Positions 23,731 through 31,889 of a stretch of 32,018 nucleotides of DNA are shown here, one piece after another. Position 1 is the stretch's first letter; every line of letters begins with the position of its first letter. The notes beneath the pieces are model-generated. The model worked only from the letters and a program-made list of their open reading frames with translations. It was not told where the DNA came from and did no database searches. Source of the DNA: Pseudomonas sp. Ant30-3 (lineage in GTDB: Bacteria > Pseudomonadota > Gammaproteobacteria > Pseudomonadales > Pseudomonadaceae). The DNA lies in the NCBI RefSeq assembly GCF_000690905.1, contig NZ_JMCL01000102.1:1-32018 (forward strand). Reading direction: 5' to 3'. A program made the position numbers and the translations under genes.

Positions 23731-26337
23731 TTAGCTGGCGACGATATTGACCAGTTTCCCGGGCACTACGATCACCTTGCGAATAGTCAGACCGTCGACG
23801 AAGCGCAGCACGTTCTCGTTGGCCCGTGCGGCCGCTTCGACTTCTTCGCGGCTGGCGCTGGCCGGCATTTCGATCTGGCCGCGCAGCTTGCCATTTACCT
23901 GGATGACAAGCTGCAGGGTGTCCTGAACCAGAGCGCTCTCATCCAGCACCGGCCAGCCTGCGTCGATCACCGGCTCAGCGTGGCCAAGTTGCTTCCACAG
24001 CTCATGGCTGATGTGCGGCGTAATCGGTGCCAGCAGCAAGACCACGCTCTCCAGACCTTCGTGAATCAGTGCGCGATCCTGCCCGGTGGCTTGCGAAGCT
24101 TTTTCCAGCACGTTCATCAACGTCATCACCTGAGCGACGGCGGTGTTGAATTTGTGGTTCTGGCCGACGTCATGGCTGGCCTGCTTGATGGCCTGATGGA
24201 TCGAGCGGCGAACGGCTTTTTGCTCATCGTTCAGACCCGCGACGTTCAAGGTGCCCGGCAGGCCCTGAGTGACGTGCGCTTGCGCCAGACGCCAGACGCG
24301 CTTGAGGAAGCGGTGTGAACCTTCCACTCCGGAGTCGGACCATTCCGCGCTCATGTCGGGAGGCGAGGCGAACATCATGAACAGGCGGCAAGTGTCCGCG
24401 CCGAACTGATCGATCATCGACTGTGGGTCAACGCCGTTGTTCTTCGATTTCGCCATCTTCTCGGTGCCACCGATTTCCACCGGCAAGCCGTCGGAGATCA
24501 GCTTCGCGCTGATGACCTTCGCCTTGCTGTCGCGCTCGAGTTCGACGTCTGCCGGGTTGAACCACGTGTAGGCGCCGTTGGCTTCGCGACGATAGTAAGT
24601 CTCGGCGATCACCATGCCTTGGGTCAGCAGATTCTTGAACGGTTCGTTTGAGCTCACCAAGCCTTCGTCGCGCATCAACTTGTGGAAGAAGCGCGCGTAA
24701 AGCAGGTGAAGAATCGCGTGTTCGATGCCGCCGATGTATTGATCGACCGGCAGCCAGTGGTCGGCCGCGGATTTTTCCACCAGGCCACCTTCATAGTGCG
24801 GCGAGGCGTAGCGAGCGTAATACCACGAGGACTCGACGAAGGTGTCCATGGTGTCGGTTTCACGCTTGGCCGGCGCGCCGCATTTCGGGCACTGGCACTC
24901 GTAGAACTCGGGCATGCGCGCCAGTGGCGAACCGGCGCCGTCCGGCACGACGTCTTCGGGCAGCACGACGGGCAACTGGTCTTCCGGAACCGGTACATCA
25001 CCGCAGGTCTGGCAGTGAATGATCGGGATCGGGCAGCCCCAGTAGCGTTGACGGCTGATGCCCCAGTCGCGCAAGCGGAACTGGGTGCGCGAAGCACCGA
25101 GGTTTTTCTTGATCAGTGCGACTTCCATGGCGTCGAATGCACCGACGAAATCGAGGCCGTCGAACTCGCCGGAATTGATCAGCGTGCCGTGTTCGCCGTA
25201 CGCGTCCTGCCACGGTGCCGGGTTGCTTTCACCGGAACTGGTGCGCACTACGGACTTGATCGGCAGGTTGTATTTGGTCGCAAACTCGAAATCGCGCTCG
25301 TCGTGCGCCGGCACGGCCATTACCGCGCCGTCGCCATAATGCATCAGCACATAGTTGGCGACCCACACCGGCAGCTTCTCGCCGGTCAGCGGGTGTTCGA
25401 CGAACAAGGACGTCGGCAGGCCTTTTTTCTCTTGAGTGGCGACGTCGGCTTCAGCAACACTGCCGCCCTTGCATTCAGCAATGAACGCTTGCAGCTCAGG
25501 ACTCTTTTGCGCGGCCAGGGTGGCCAGCGGGTGTTCGGCGGCCACCGCAACGTAGGTCGCGCCCATCAGAGTATCCGGACGGGTGGTGAAGACTTTCAGT
25601 GCGCCGCTTTTGCCGATTGAATCGACGTTGTACGGGAACTGCACTTCCATGCCGCGGGATTTGCCGATCCAGTTGCGCTGCATGGTCTTGACCTGTTCAG
25701 GCCAGCCAGTCAACTCATCCAGGCTCTCCAGCAACTCATCCGCGTAAGCGGTGATCTTGAAGTAGTACATCGGGATTTCGCGCTTCTCGATCAGCGCGCC
25801 CGAACGCCAGCCGCGGCCGTCGATCACTTGCTCGTTGGCCAGGACGGTCTGGTCGACCGGGTCCCAGTTCACGGTGCCGCTCTTCTTGTAGATCACACCT
25901 TTTTCGAACAGGCGAGTGAACAGCCATTGTTCCCAGCGGTAGTAGTCGGGCTTGCAGGTAGTCACTTCGCGCGACCAGTCCACCGCCAGGCCCAGGCTGC
26001 GCAGCTGGGTTTTCATGTAGGCGATGTTTTCGTAGGTCCATTTGGCGGGCGCTACGTTGTTCTTCATCGCGGCGTTTTCCGCCGGCATGCCGAAGGCGTC
26101 CCAACCCATGGGTTGCAGAACGTTTTTGCCGAGCATGCGCTGATAGCGTGAGATCACGTCGCCGATGGTGTAGTTACGCACATGCCCCATGTGTAGCTTG
26201 CCGCTGGGGTAAGGGAACATCGACAGGCAGTAGAACGTCTCCTTGCCTGGCTGTTCACTGACTTCAAAGGACTTTTGCTCGTCCCAGAACGACTGGGCGG
26301 CGGCTTCGATTTCACGGGGCTGATATTGTTCGTGCAT
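23731..26337 (-). CDS. leuS: Leucyl-tRNA synthetase
   Basis: LeuS charges tRNA-Leu with leucine. The class I signatures are present: HIGH-type HMGH at residues 49-52 (PSGKLHMGH), and KMSKS as KMAKS at 627-631. The editing (CP1) domain includes TTRPDTLMGATYVAVAAEHP and the zinc-binding Cys residues around CPIPIIHCQTCG and CQCPKCG. The anticodon-binding and C-terminal domains are complete. ATG 26337 gives 868 residues, near the 860 of E. coli; earlier in-frame codons are not conserved. It is the first gene of a leuS-lptE-holA run and is divergent from the YbeL-like gene. Confidence 0.97.
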   Translation of the reverse strand: MHEQYQPREIEAAAQSFWDEQKSFEVSEQPGKETFYCLSMFPYPSGKLHMGHVRNYTIGDVISRYQRMLGKNVLQPMGWDAFGMPAENAAMKNNVAPAKWTYENIAYMKTQLRSLGLAVDWSREVTTCKPDYYRWEQWLFTRLFEKGVIYKKSGTVNWDPVDQTVLANEQVIDGRGWRSGALIEKREIPMYYFKITAYADELLESLDELTGWPEQVKTMQRNWIGKSRGMEVQFPYNVDSIGKSGALKVFTTRPDTLMGATYVAVAAEHPLATLAAQKSPELQAFIAECKGGSVAEADVATQEKKGLPTSLFVEHPLTGEKLPVWVANYVLMHYGDGAVMAVPAHDERDFEFATKYNLPIKSVVRTSSGESNPAPWQDAYGEHGTLINSGEFDGLDFVGAFDAMEVALIKKNLGASRTQFRLRDWGISRQRYWGCPIPIIHCQTCGDVPVPEDQLPVVLPEDVVPDGAGSPLARMPEFYECQCPKCGAPAKRETDTMDTFVESSWYYARYASPHYEGGLVEKSAADHWLPVDQYIGGIEHAILHLLYARFFHKLMRDEGLVSSNEPFKNLLTQGMVIAETYYRREANGAYTWFNPADVELERDSKAKVISAKLISDGLPVEIGGTEKMAKSKNNGVDPQSMIDQFGADTCRLFMMFASPPDMSAEWSDSGVEGSHRFLKRVWRLAQAHVTQGLPGTLNVAGLNDEQKAVRRSIHQAIKQASHDVGQNHKFNTAVAQVMTLMNVLEKASQATGQDRALIHEGLESVVLLLAPITPHISHELWKQLGHAEPVIDAGWPVLDESALVQDTLQLVIQVNGKLRGQIEMPASASREEVEAAARANENVLRFVDGLTIRKVIVVPGKLVNIVAS

Positions 26338-26616
26338 GGCTACTTTTGAACTGAATAGGGGTGGCCTAATCCTCTTCAATGCGACGCTGGACGCTGATCA
26401 CGCCAAATTGGCGTTTCGCTGCCCAGGCGAGCTGGAAGTGGAGTTACAGGAAGCGCCGTAGCATACATGACCGCACTCTACCGAGGGAAACCCTGATTAG
26501 CGCCGCAGGTCCCTGGATATCTGCCGCAAGGGCCGTTGGTCGCGGCACTCAGCCGGTTTGTTGATGGAAGCTAAGCTCTAAATGGGGAGCGAGAGTTATC
26601 TTCAATGAGGTGAGGG

Positions 26617-26955
26617 ATGGTGGAGTCACAGCGAAAAGCTACAAAACCGGAGCTGTACGAAAGACTGATTGATCGTTTGGGCATGGCCCTGGATGCGGCA
26701 AAAACGGCTGGACGGCTGCGTGACGAACGCCCCTTGGAGCTGGAGTTGCGTGGCCTGAGCGCCGCAGAGTTTGAGCTGGTCAGGGCTTATCTCGATCGCA
26801 GTGAACGTGAAACACAGGGATGCTTGTCGCAGGCCTTGAAGCAACTCGACGCACCACGTTCGGCCAAGATCATCTGGCTCAAGGACAAGCAGTCCGGCAG
26901 GGATGCAGTCAAAGCCCGGTCTGTGCAATTCAGGCCAGGGCTTCTGAAACCGTAA
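26617..26955 (+). CDS. YbeL-like small protein lacking the zinc ribbon (tentative)
   Basis: A 112-residue protein with a good ribosome binding site (GAGG, 6-nt spacing). I do not recognise it from sequence alone. The N-terminal helical part (YERLIDRLGMALDAAK ... LSAAEFELVRAYLDR) resembles the helical start of the DUF1451/YbeL family (Y-x2-L ... LTxxELDxxxxYLxRDL). Its position, divergent from leuS, is that of ybeL in E. coli. YbeL has 160 residues and ends in a CxxC...CxxC zinc ribbon, whereas this protein has a single Cys and a short basic C-terminus (SAKIIWLKDKQSGR). It may be a shortened or diverged YbeL. Function unknown for the whole family. Confidence 0.6.
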   Translation: MVESQRKATKPELYERLIDRLGMALDAAKTAGRLRDERPLELELRGLSAAEFELVRAYLDRSERETQGCLSQALKQLDAPRSAKIIWLKDKQSGRDAVKARSVQFRPGLLKP

Positions 26956-27044
26956 TCAGTGGTTTTATTCTGCACAGTTGTTGCACATCTGTTGTCGCCT
27001 TGCATCAACCCACTTAGGCTTCGGGCATCTTCTGGAGATGCTCG

Positions 27045-27806
27045 ATGCCTTTTCGTTATTTCGTTAAACACCTGCTGATGCCGCCTGGCATTTTGTTGTT
27101 GCTGCTGGCGCTGGCCTGGTGGTTTCGCCGATCCCGACCGCGCCTTGCGGGCGTCTGCTTCGCGCTGGGCTTTGGCGGCTTCTGGCTGATGAGTCTGCCG
27201 ATTGCGGTGGAGTGGGGCGCCAAAGCGCTTGAACGTGATCCGCCGCTGAGTCGCGACGAATGGGCGACTTTGGCGCAGCGTGCCGATGCGATCATCGTGC
27301 TCGGATCGGGCCGTGAGCGCGGGGACCCCGCTTGGGGCAGCGATCAGCCCACTGATGTAGCACTGGATCGCGAGCGTTATGCCGCGCGCCTCGCCAAAGC
27401 TTCCGGTTTACCAATTCTCACTACGGGTGGTTTGCACTACGGCACGCCGCCGAGTGAGGCGCGGCTGATGGCAGACTCGTTGCGTGAGGATTTCGGCGTC
27501 CCCGTACGCTGGCAGGAAGAGCGCAGCCGCACCACGTGGGAAAATGCGCAGTTCAGTGCCGAGATATTACTGCCGCAAGGCATCAAGCGCGTGGTCGTGG
27601 TGACGCAGGCATGGCACATGTCGCGCTCGGTCTGGAGTTTCCAGCAGGCAGGGTTCGAAGTGGTGCCGGCACCGATGGGGTTTTTGAGTGTGGGCAACGC
27701 CGAGCCGTTGGGCGGCTGGATACCTGACGCCAAATCGGTCCGGCGCAGTGGGCAGTTGATCAATGAGGCCGTAGGGCAGGTCGGGTATTGGTTGTTTTAC
27801 CGCTGA
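27045..27806 (+). CDS. YdcF/ElyC-SanA family protein (DUF218)
   Basis: The 253-residue protein has two N-terminal membrane segments (about 12-28 and 34-53) followed by a DUF218 domain. Family motifs are DAIIVLGSGRERG, ILTTGGLHYG, SEARLMADSL, EERSRTTWENA and VVTQAWHMSRSVWSFQQAGF. Size and layout resemble E. coli ElyC (about 259 residues), which is required for normal peptidoglycan assembly through lipid-carrier handling. The exact activity of the family is not established. GGAG lies upstream of the ATG. The envelope-related neighbours fit an envelope role, which remains inference. Confidence 0.87.
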   Translation: MPFRYFVKHLLMPPGILLLLLALAWWFRRSRPRLAGVCFALGFGGFWLMSLPIAVEWGAKALERDPPLSRDEWATLAQRADAIIVLGSGRERGDPAWGSDQPTDVALDRERYAARLAKASGLPILTTGGLHYGTPPSEARLMADSLREDFGVPVRWQEERSRTTWENAQFSAEILLPQGIKRVVVVTQAWHMSRSVWSFQQAGFEVVPAPMGFLSVGNAEPLGGWIPDAKSVRRSGQLINEAVGQVGYWLFYR

Positions 27807-27811
27807 AGGTC

Positions 27812-27900
27812 AAAAGATCGCAGCCTCGTTTGACTCGACAGCCCCTACAGGAATTGCGCCACTTCTGTAGCTGTCGAGTGAAACGAGGCTGCGATCTTTT
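27812..27900. repeat. REPIN-like inverted repeat (family C), second copy
   Basis: The left arm begins AAAAGATCGCAGCCTCGTTT at 27812, and the right arm (27866-27900) is its reverse complement with one mismatch and a 3-bp deletion. Both arms match the element at 21865-21954. It starts 5 bp after the stop of the YdcF-family gene and ends 17 bp before the lnt stop, between convergent genes, so it probably also stops transcription from both sides. Confidence 0.87.
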
Positions 27901-27917
27901 CAGTCGCACCCGATCAT

Positions 27918-29441
27918 CTAAACCGTCTTGGCCATCCGGTTAGCCACCAGCGCCCAGCCGAACAGCAATACGCAGACAATAATCAACGGCCACGAGCGCC
28001 ACTCGAGATACGGCGTGAGGTTGTGCATCGGCACCACTTCACCGTAGAGGATGCCCTGTTCGAACTGCGGGATCTGCGCGGTGATCTGCCCGAATGGATT
28101 GATCAGGCCGGTCACGCCGTTATTGGTGGCACGAATCATCCAGCGGCCGGCCTCAAGAGCACGCATCTGCGCCATCTGCAAATGTTGCAGCGGCCCGATG
28201 GAGGTGCCGAACCAGGTGTCATTGCTGATGGTCAGCAACAGATCGCTGCGGGCGGCCAGGCCGGCGGCGAATTCCGGGTACACCACCTCGTAGCAAATGA
28301 ACGGCGCAATCTGATAGCCCTTGGCTTGCAGCATCGCTTGATCGGCCGGGCCGCGAGCGAAGTCCGACATCGGCAGATCAAAGAAGGCGATCAGGCCGCG
28401 CAACACATCCTGCAGCGGCACGTATTCACCGAACGGCACCAGTTTCTGTTTGAGGTAAGTGCCTTCGCCTTCACCGGTCACCGTAATGCCATTGAAGAAA
28501 CGCTTCTGATGGTTGTGTTCCTGGCGGATCGGAACGCCGGTTATCAGCGCGCTGTTACGCTCGGCGGCGAAATTCCCCATCATGTTCAGGTAGCCCTCAG
28601 CGGACTCCTTGAGCACCGGAACAGCGGTTTCTGGCCAGATCAGCAGATCGACACGTTTGGAACTGAAGCTCATGTCGCGGTACAGCGCCAGTTGCGCGTT
28701 AAGCTGCGCCGGGTCCCACTTCATGCTTTGTTCGATATTGCCCTGAATTGCCGCAACGCTTAGCGGAGCACCCGATGGGCTGGTCCATGCGTGTTCCTTG
28801 AGCGCGATACCGGTTATCCAAGGGCCGGCAAGGAGCAAGACGCCCGCCGCGATGAAACCTTTGCGACCCGTACGCACCAATCGTGAAGCGTTGAAGATCA
28901 GTGCGGCCGTCAACGCTAGCGTGAAGGAAATCAGCCACATCCCGCCCACCGGCGCCAGTCCTGCCAATGGGCCGTCAAGCTGGCTGTAGCCGGAATAGAG
29001 CCACGGGAAACCGGTCAGGAACCAGCCACGAAATGCTTCCTGGCCGACCCATAACGCCGCAAACGCCAGCGCATCGGCCAGCGGTGCTTCGTTGCGGCGC
29101 AACCAGCGCGCCCAGAGCCAGGCGGGCAGGGCGAAGAACCAGGCAATGGCGGCGGTAAACAGCAGCATCAGGAAACCGGCCAACAACACCGACGCGCCGC
29201 CGAAGTTATGAATGCTGTAATAAATCCAGCTGGTTCCGGCGCCGAACAGGCCAAAACCAAAACACCAGCCGCGGCCCAGCGCCTGACGCGGGCTCAGCTC
29301 GCGCAAGCCGGCATAGAACAAGCCAACCGCTAGCAATGCCAGTGGCCAGAAATCGAACGGCGCGAGCGCCAGAGTGGTGATTGCACCGGCCGCCACGGCC
29401 AGCAGATTACCGGGCCAGCCGGGGCGGGTTATCCAGCGCAT
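27918..29441 (-). CDS. lnt: Apolipoprotein N-acyltransferase
   Basis: Lnt adds the third acyl chain to the N-terminal Cys of lipoproteins in the inner membrane. The 507-residue protein has six or more N-terminal membrane segments, then a nitrilase-like domain. The catalytic triad is visible: Glu271 in LIWPETAVP, Lys333 in LKQKLVPFGEYVP, and Cys383 in PFICYEVVYPE. A final membrane segment ends the protein. It is the last gene of the ybeZ-ybeY-corC-lnt run, 16 bp after corC. Its substrates include the four lipoproteins encoded in this window. Confidence 0.97.
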   Translation of the reverse strand: MRWITRPGWPGNLLAVAAGAITTLALAPFDFWPLALLAVGLFYAGLRELSPRQALGRGWCFGFGLFGAGTSWIYYSIHNFGGASVLLAGFLMLLFTAAIAWFFALPAWLWARWLRRNEAPLADALAFAALWVGQEAFRGWFLTGFPWLYSGYSQLDGPLAGLAPVGGMWLISFTLALTAALIFNASRLVRTGRKGFIAAGVLLLAGPWITGIALKEHAWTSPSGAPLSVAAIQGNIEQSMKWDPAQLNAQLALYRDMSFSSKRVDLLIWPETAVPVLKESAEGYLNMMGNFAAERNSALITGVPIRQEHNHQKRFFNGITVTGEGEGTYLKQKLVPFGEYVPLQDVLRGLIAFFDLPMSDFARGPADQAMLQAKGYQIAPFICYEVVYPEFAAGLAARSDLLLTISNDTWFGTSIGPLQHLQMAQMRALEAGRWMIRATNNGVTGLINPFGQITAQIPQFEQGILYGEVVPMHNLTPYLEWRSWPLIIVCVLLFGWALVANRMAKTV

Positions 29442-29457
29442 TTCTATCCTTGGTTTT

Positions 29458-30297
29458 TTATCGAGCGATCGGTGTCAGGCGCAGCAAGTGAATCCTACGG
29501 CTGTCGGCGTTCAGAATGCGGAAGCGATAGGGGCCGATTTCAGTGATTTCGTTGCGTTTAGGCAAATGCCCAAAGGCGCTCATCACCAGACCACCTACGG
29601 TATCGAATTCGTCGTTGGAGAATTCGCTGTCGAAGAACTCGTTGAAATTCTCGATCGGCGTCAGCGCCTTCACGAGGAAGTCGCCGCTGGGTAGCGGCTT
29701 GATGTAGCTGTCTTCTTCGACGTCATGCTCGTCTTCGATATCGCCGACGATCTGTTCCAGCACGTCTTCGATCGTTACCAGACCGGCCACGCCGCCGTAT
29801 TCGTCGATGACGATGGCCATGTGATTATGATTGGCGCGAAACTCGCGCAGCAGCACATTCAGGCGCTTGGACTCGGGCACAAACGTGGCCGGACGCAGCA
29901 GATCCTTGATGTTGAAGCTGTCGCCGTTTTCTTTGAGGATCAGCGGTAGTAGATCCTTGGCCAGCAAAACGCCCATCACGTCATCGTGGCTTTCGCCGAT
30001 GACCGGGTAACGGGAGTGCGCCGAATCGACCACGGCCGGAAGGAATTCGCGAGGTGTCTGGGTCGCTTTGATGCTGATCATCTGCGAACGCGGGACCATG
30101 ATGTCCCGAACTTGCAGGTCGGCAACCTGGATAGCGCCTTCGACGATGGCCAGCGCTTCGCTGTCCAACAGTTTGTTCTGGTGTGCATCGCGCAGCAGCT
30201 CCAGCAGCTCCTGGCGGTTTTTCGGCTCGTGGGCAAACGCCTGGGTGAGTTTACCCAGCCATGACTTTTGCCCGTTGCTCGATCGATCTTCGCTCAT
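29458..30297 (-). CDS. corC: CBS-domain protein of the CorC/HlyC family
   Basis: A 279-residue protein without membrane segments. It has two CBS domains (about residues 65-190, with VRDIMVPRSQMISI at the first and MAIVIDEYGGVAGLVTIEDV in the second) and a C-terminal CorC/HlyC transporter-associated domain (FNEFFDSEFSNDEFDTVGGLV). The family is linked to magnesium and cobalt efflux or to divalent-cation sensing; the E. coli homologue is YbeX. The exact role is uncertain: it may act on ribosome or Mg2+ homeostasis, in line with its neighbour YbeY. It begins 5 bp after ybeY and ends 16 bp before lnt. Confidence 0.93.
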   Translation of the reverse strand: MSEDRSSNGQKSWLGKLTQAFAHEPKNRQELLELLRDAHQNKLLDSEALAIVEGAIQVADLQVRDIMVPRSQMISIKATQTPREFLPAVVDSAHSRYPVIGESHDDVMGVLLAKDLLPLILKENGDSFNIKDLLRPATFVPESKRLNVLLREFRANHNHMAIVIDEYGGVAGLVTIEDVLEQIVGDIEDEHDVEEDSYIKPLPSGDFLVKALTPIENFNEFFDSEFSNDEFDTVGGLVMSAFGHLPKRNEITEIGPYRFRILNADSRRIHLLRLTPIAR

Positions 30298-30302
30298 AGC
30301 GA

Positions 30303-30797
30303 TTACTCTGAATCCTTTGTTGTAACGATAGGGGTAGTGTCAGTTTCATCGTCCGCGTACGGGTCGGGGTAGCCCAACTCCGCTAGCAACGAACGTTCCA
30401 GCGCTTCCATTTCTTCGGCTTCGTCGTCATCTATATGGTCGTAGCCGAGCAAATGCAAACAGCCGTGCATCACCAGATGTGCCCAATGTGCCTTCGCTTC
30501 CTTGCCTTGCTCGGCCGCTTCGCGCTCGACCACTGCCACGCAGATCACCAGATCGCCCAGCAGTGGAATGTCGAGAAACTCATCAGGCACGTCAGCAGGG
30601 AACGACAGGACGTTGGTGGCGTAATCTTTCTGTCGCCAGGTGTGATTCAGCTCACGGGCTTCGGCTTCATCGACCAGACGAATGGTCATCTCGGAGTCGG
30701 CAGTACGTTGGCGCAGTGCGAGTTCACACCATTGGCGGAACTCGGCTTCGTCCGGCACGGTTGCTTCAGTGGCCAGTTGCAGATCGAGCTCAAGCAT
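30303..30797 (-). CDS. ybeY: Endoribonuclease YbeY (rRNA maturation factor)
   Basis: YbeY is a zinc-dependent single-strand endoribonuclease involved in 16S rRNA 3'-end maturation and 70S quality control. The zinc-binding motif HGCLHLLGYDH has His111, His115 and His121 in the H-x3-H-x5-H spacing. The RxLNxxxR-like block appears as ARELNHTWRQKDYATNVLSFP. ATG 30797 gives 164 residues. Its first 8 bases overlap the end of ybeZ, so translation is likely coupled. The acidic C-terminal tail (PYADDETDTTPIVTT) is a lineage-specific extension. Confidence 0.96.
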   Translation of the reverse strand: MLELDLQLATEATVPDEAEFRQWCELALRQRTADSEMTIRLVDEAEARELNHTWRQKDYATNVLSFPADVPDEFLDIPLLGDLVICVAVVEREAAEQGKEAKAHWAHLVMHGCLHLLGYDHIDDDEAEEMEALERSLLAELGYPDPYADDETDTTPIVTTKDSE

Positions 30798-31794
30798 CGC
30801 GGTGGCTGTCCTTGGGCGCTGGATCGGCCACGGGATTCTCGAAACGCTCATAGGCTTCGACGATGCGCTGCACCAGTGGATGTCGCACCACGTCCTTGGG
30901 CTGGAAGTGGGTGAAACTGATGCCCGGTACGTCTTTGAGTACTTCGATCACATGGTGCAGCCCGGATTTGGTGCCTTTCGGCAGGTCGACCTGGGTGATG
31001 TCACCGGTGATGACCGCAGTGGAGCCGAAGCCGATACGGGTCAGGAACATCTTCATCTGCTCGACGGTGGTGTTCTGGCTTTCGTCGAGAATGATGAAAC
31101 TGTTGTTCAGCGTGCGGCCGCGCATATACGCCAGCGGAGCCACTTCGATGACTTGGCGCTCGATCAGCTTGGCCACGTGTTCGAAGCCGAGCATTTCGTA
31201 AAGTGCGTCGTAGAGCGGGCGCAGGTACGGGTCGATCTTCTGCGACAGATCACCGGGCAGGAAGCCGAGCTTTTCACCCGCTTCAACCGCCGGACGGACC
31301 AGCAGAATACGGCGAATCTGCTCGCGTTCCAGCGCATCGACGGCGCAGGCAACGGCCAGATACGTCTTGCCGGTACCGGCCGGACCGATGCCGAAGTTGA
31401 TGTCGTTACCGAGCACTTCCTTCACGTAGCGCAGCTGATTCAAGCCGCGCGGGCGAATCATGCCTTTTTTGGTGCGCAGGGCGACGGAGGGTTCGGAGGG
31501 CGACACGTTGTCCAGCTCTGCGACGGCCGATTCCTGCAGGAACAGGTGAACCGTATCCGGCGACAGCTCGGTACCTTTGGTTTCCCGGTACAAGCGGCGC
31601 AGAAGGTTTTCCGCGGAGGTGGTGTGTTTGGGGTCGCCGATCAGTTCGAACTGGTTTCCGCGGTTGCGGATTTCGATGGTCAGGCGCTGTTCGATCAAGC
31701 GCAGATGCTCGTCGAATTGCCCGCACAGATTGGCGAAGCGGCGAGCTTCAAAAGGCTCGAGGAGAAAACGATGTGGTTCTATGGGTGCGTTCAA
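30790..31794 (-). CDS. ybeZ: PhoH-like ATPase YbeZ
   Basis: A PhoH-family P-loop ATPase that partners YbeY; the two genes are adjacent and overlap here by 8 bp. Walker A is GIGPAGTGKTYLAVA (G137 to T144), and Walker B is FIILDESQN (about 236-244). A KH-like N-terminal region precedes them. Length 334 is usual for the family. The start is a TTG at 31794: it restores the N-terminus MNAPIEPHRFLLEPFEARRF seen in relatives, and no better ATG occurs. There is no strong Shine-Dalgarno. In other genomes miaB lies upstream; here it would fall beyond the window edge. Confidence 0.95.
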   Translation of the reverse strand: MNAPIEPHRFLLEPFEARRFANLCGQFDEHLRLIEQRLTIEIRNRGNQFELIGDPKHTTSAENLLRRLYRETKGTELSPDTVHLFLQESAVAELDNVSPSEPSVALRTKKGMIRPRGLNQLRYVKEVLGNDINFGIGPAGTGKTYLAVACAVDALEREQIRRILLVRPAVEAGEKLGFLPGDLSQKIDPYLRPLYDALYEMLGFEHVAKLIERQVIEVAPLAYMRGRTLNNSFIILDESQNTTVEQMKMFLTRIGFGSTAVITGDITQVDLPKGTKSGLHHVIEVLKDVPGISFTHFQPKDVVRHPLVQRIVEAYERFENPVADPAPKDSHRDA

Positions 31795-31889
31795 GGTCGT
31801 ATTTAGCCGCCCTGGGGCAATTAAGATGAAATCAAGGATAACGCCAGTGAGGCGGGTGCGAAAGCTCTTAAAACAGTCTCACTTGATTA

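Noticed and set aside
22113..23750. A 545-codon open frame on the plus strand opposite holA and lptE
   Set aside because: It spans two genuine genes and their gap, with no start signal and no recognisable domain; a shadow frame.
26336..26461. A 41-codon open frame on the plus strand starting opposite the leuS start codon
   Set aside because: Its codon use is less GC-biased at third positions than in neighbouring genes, it has no ribosome binding site, and it overlaps leuS antisense. It is most likely chance in the leuS upstream region, though a gene remnant is not excluded.
29458..30297. CorC as a membrane transporter
   Set aside because: It has no membrane segments (no DUF21 domain), only CBS and CorC/HlyC domains, so a transport role by itself is not supported.
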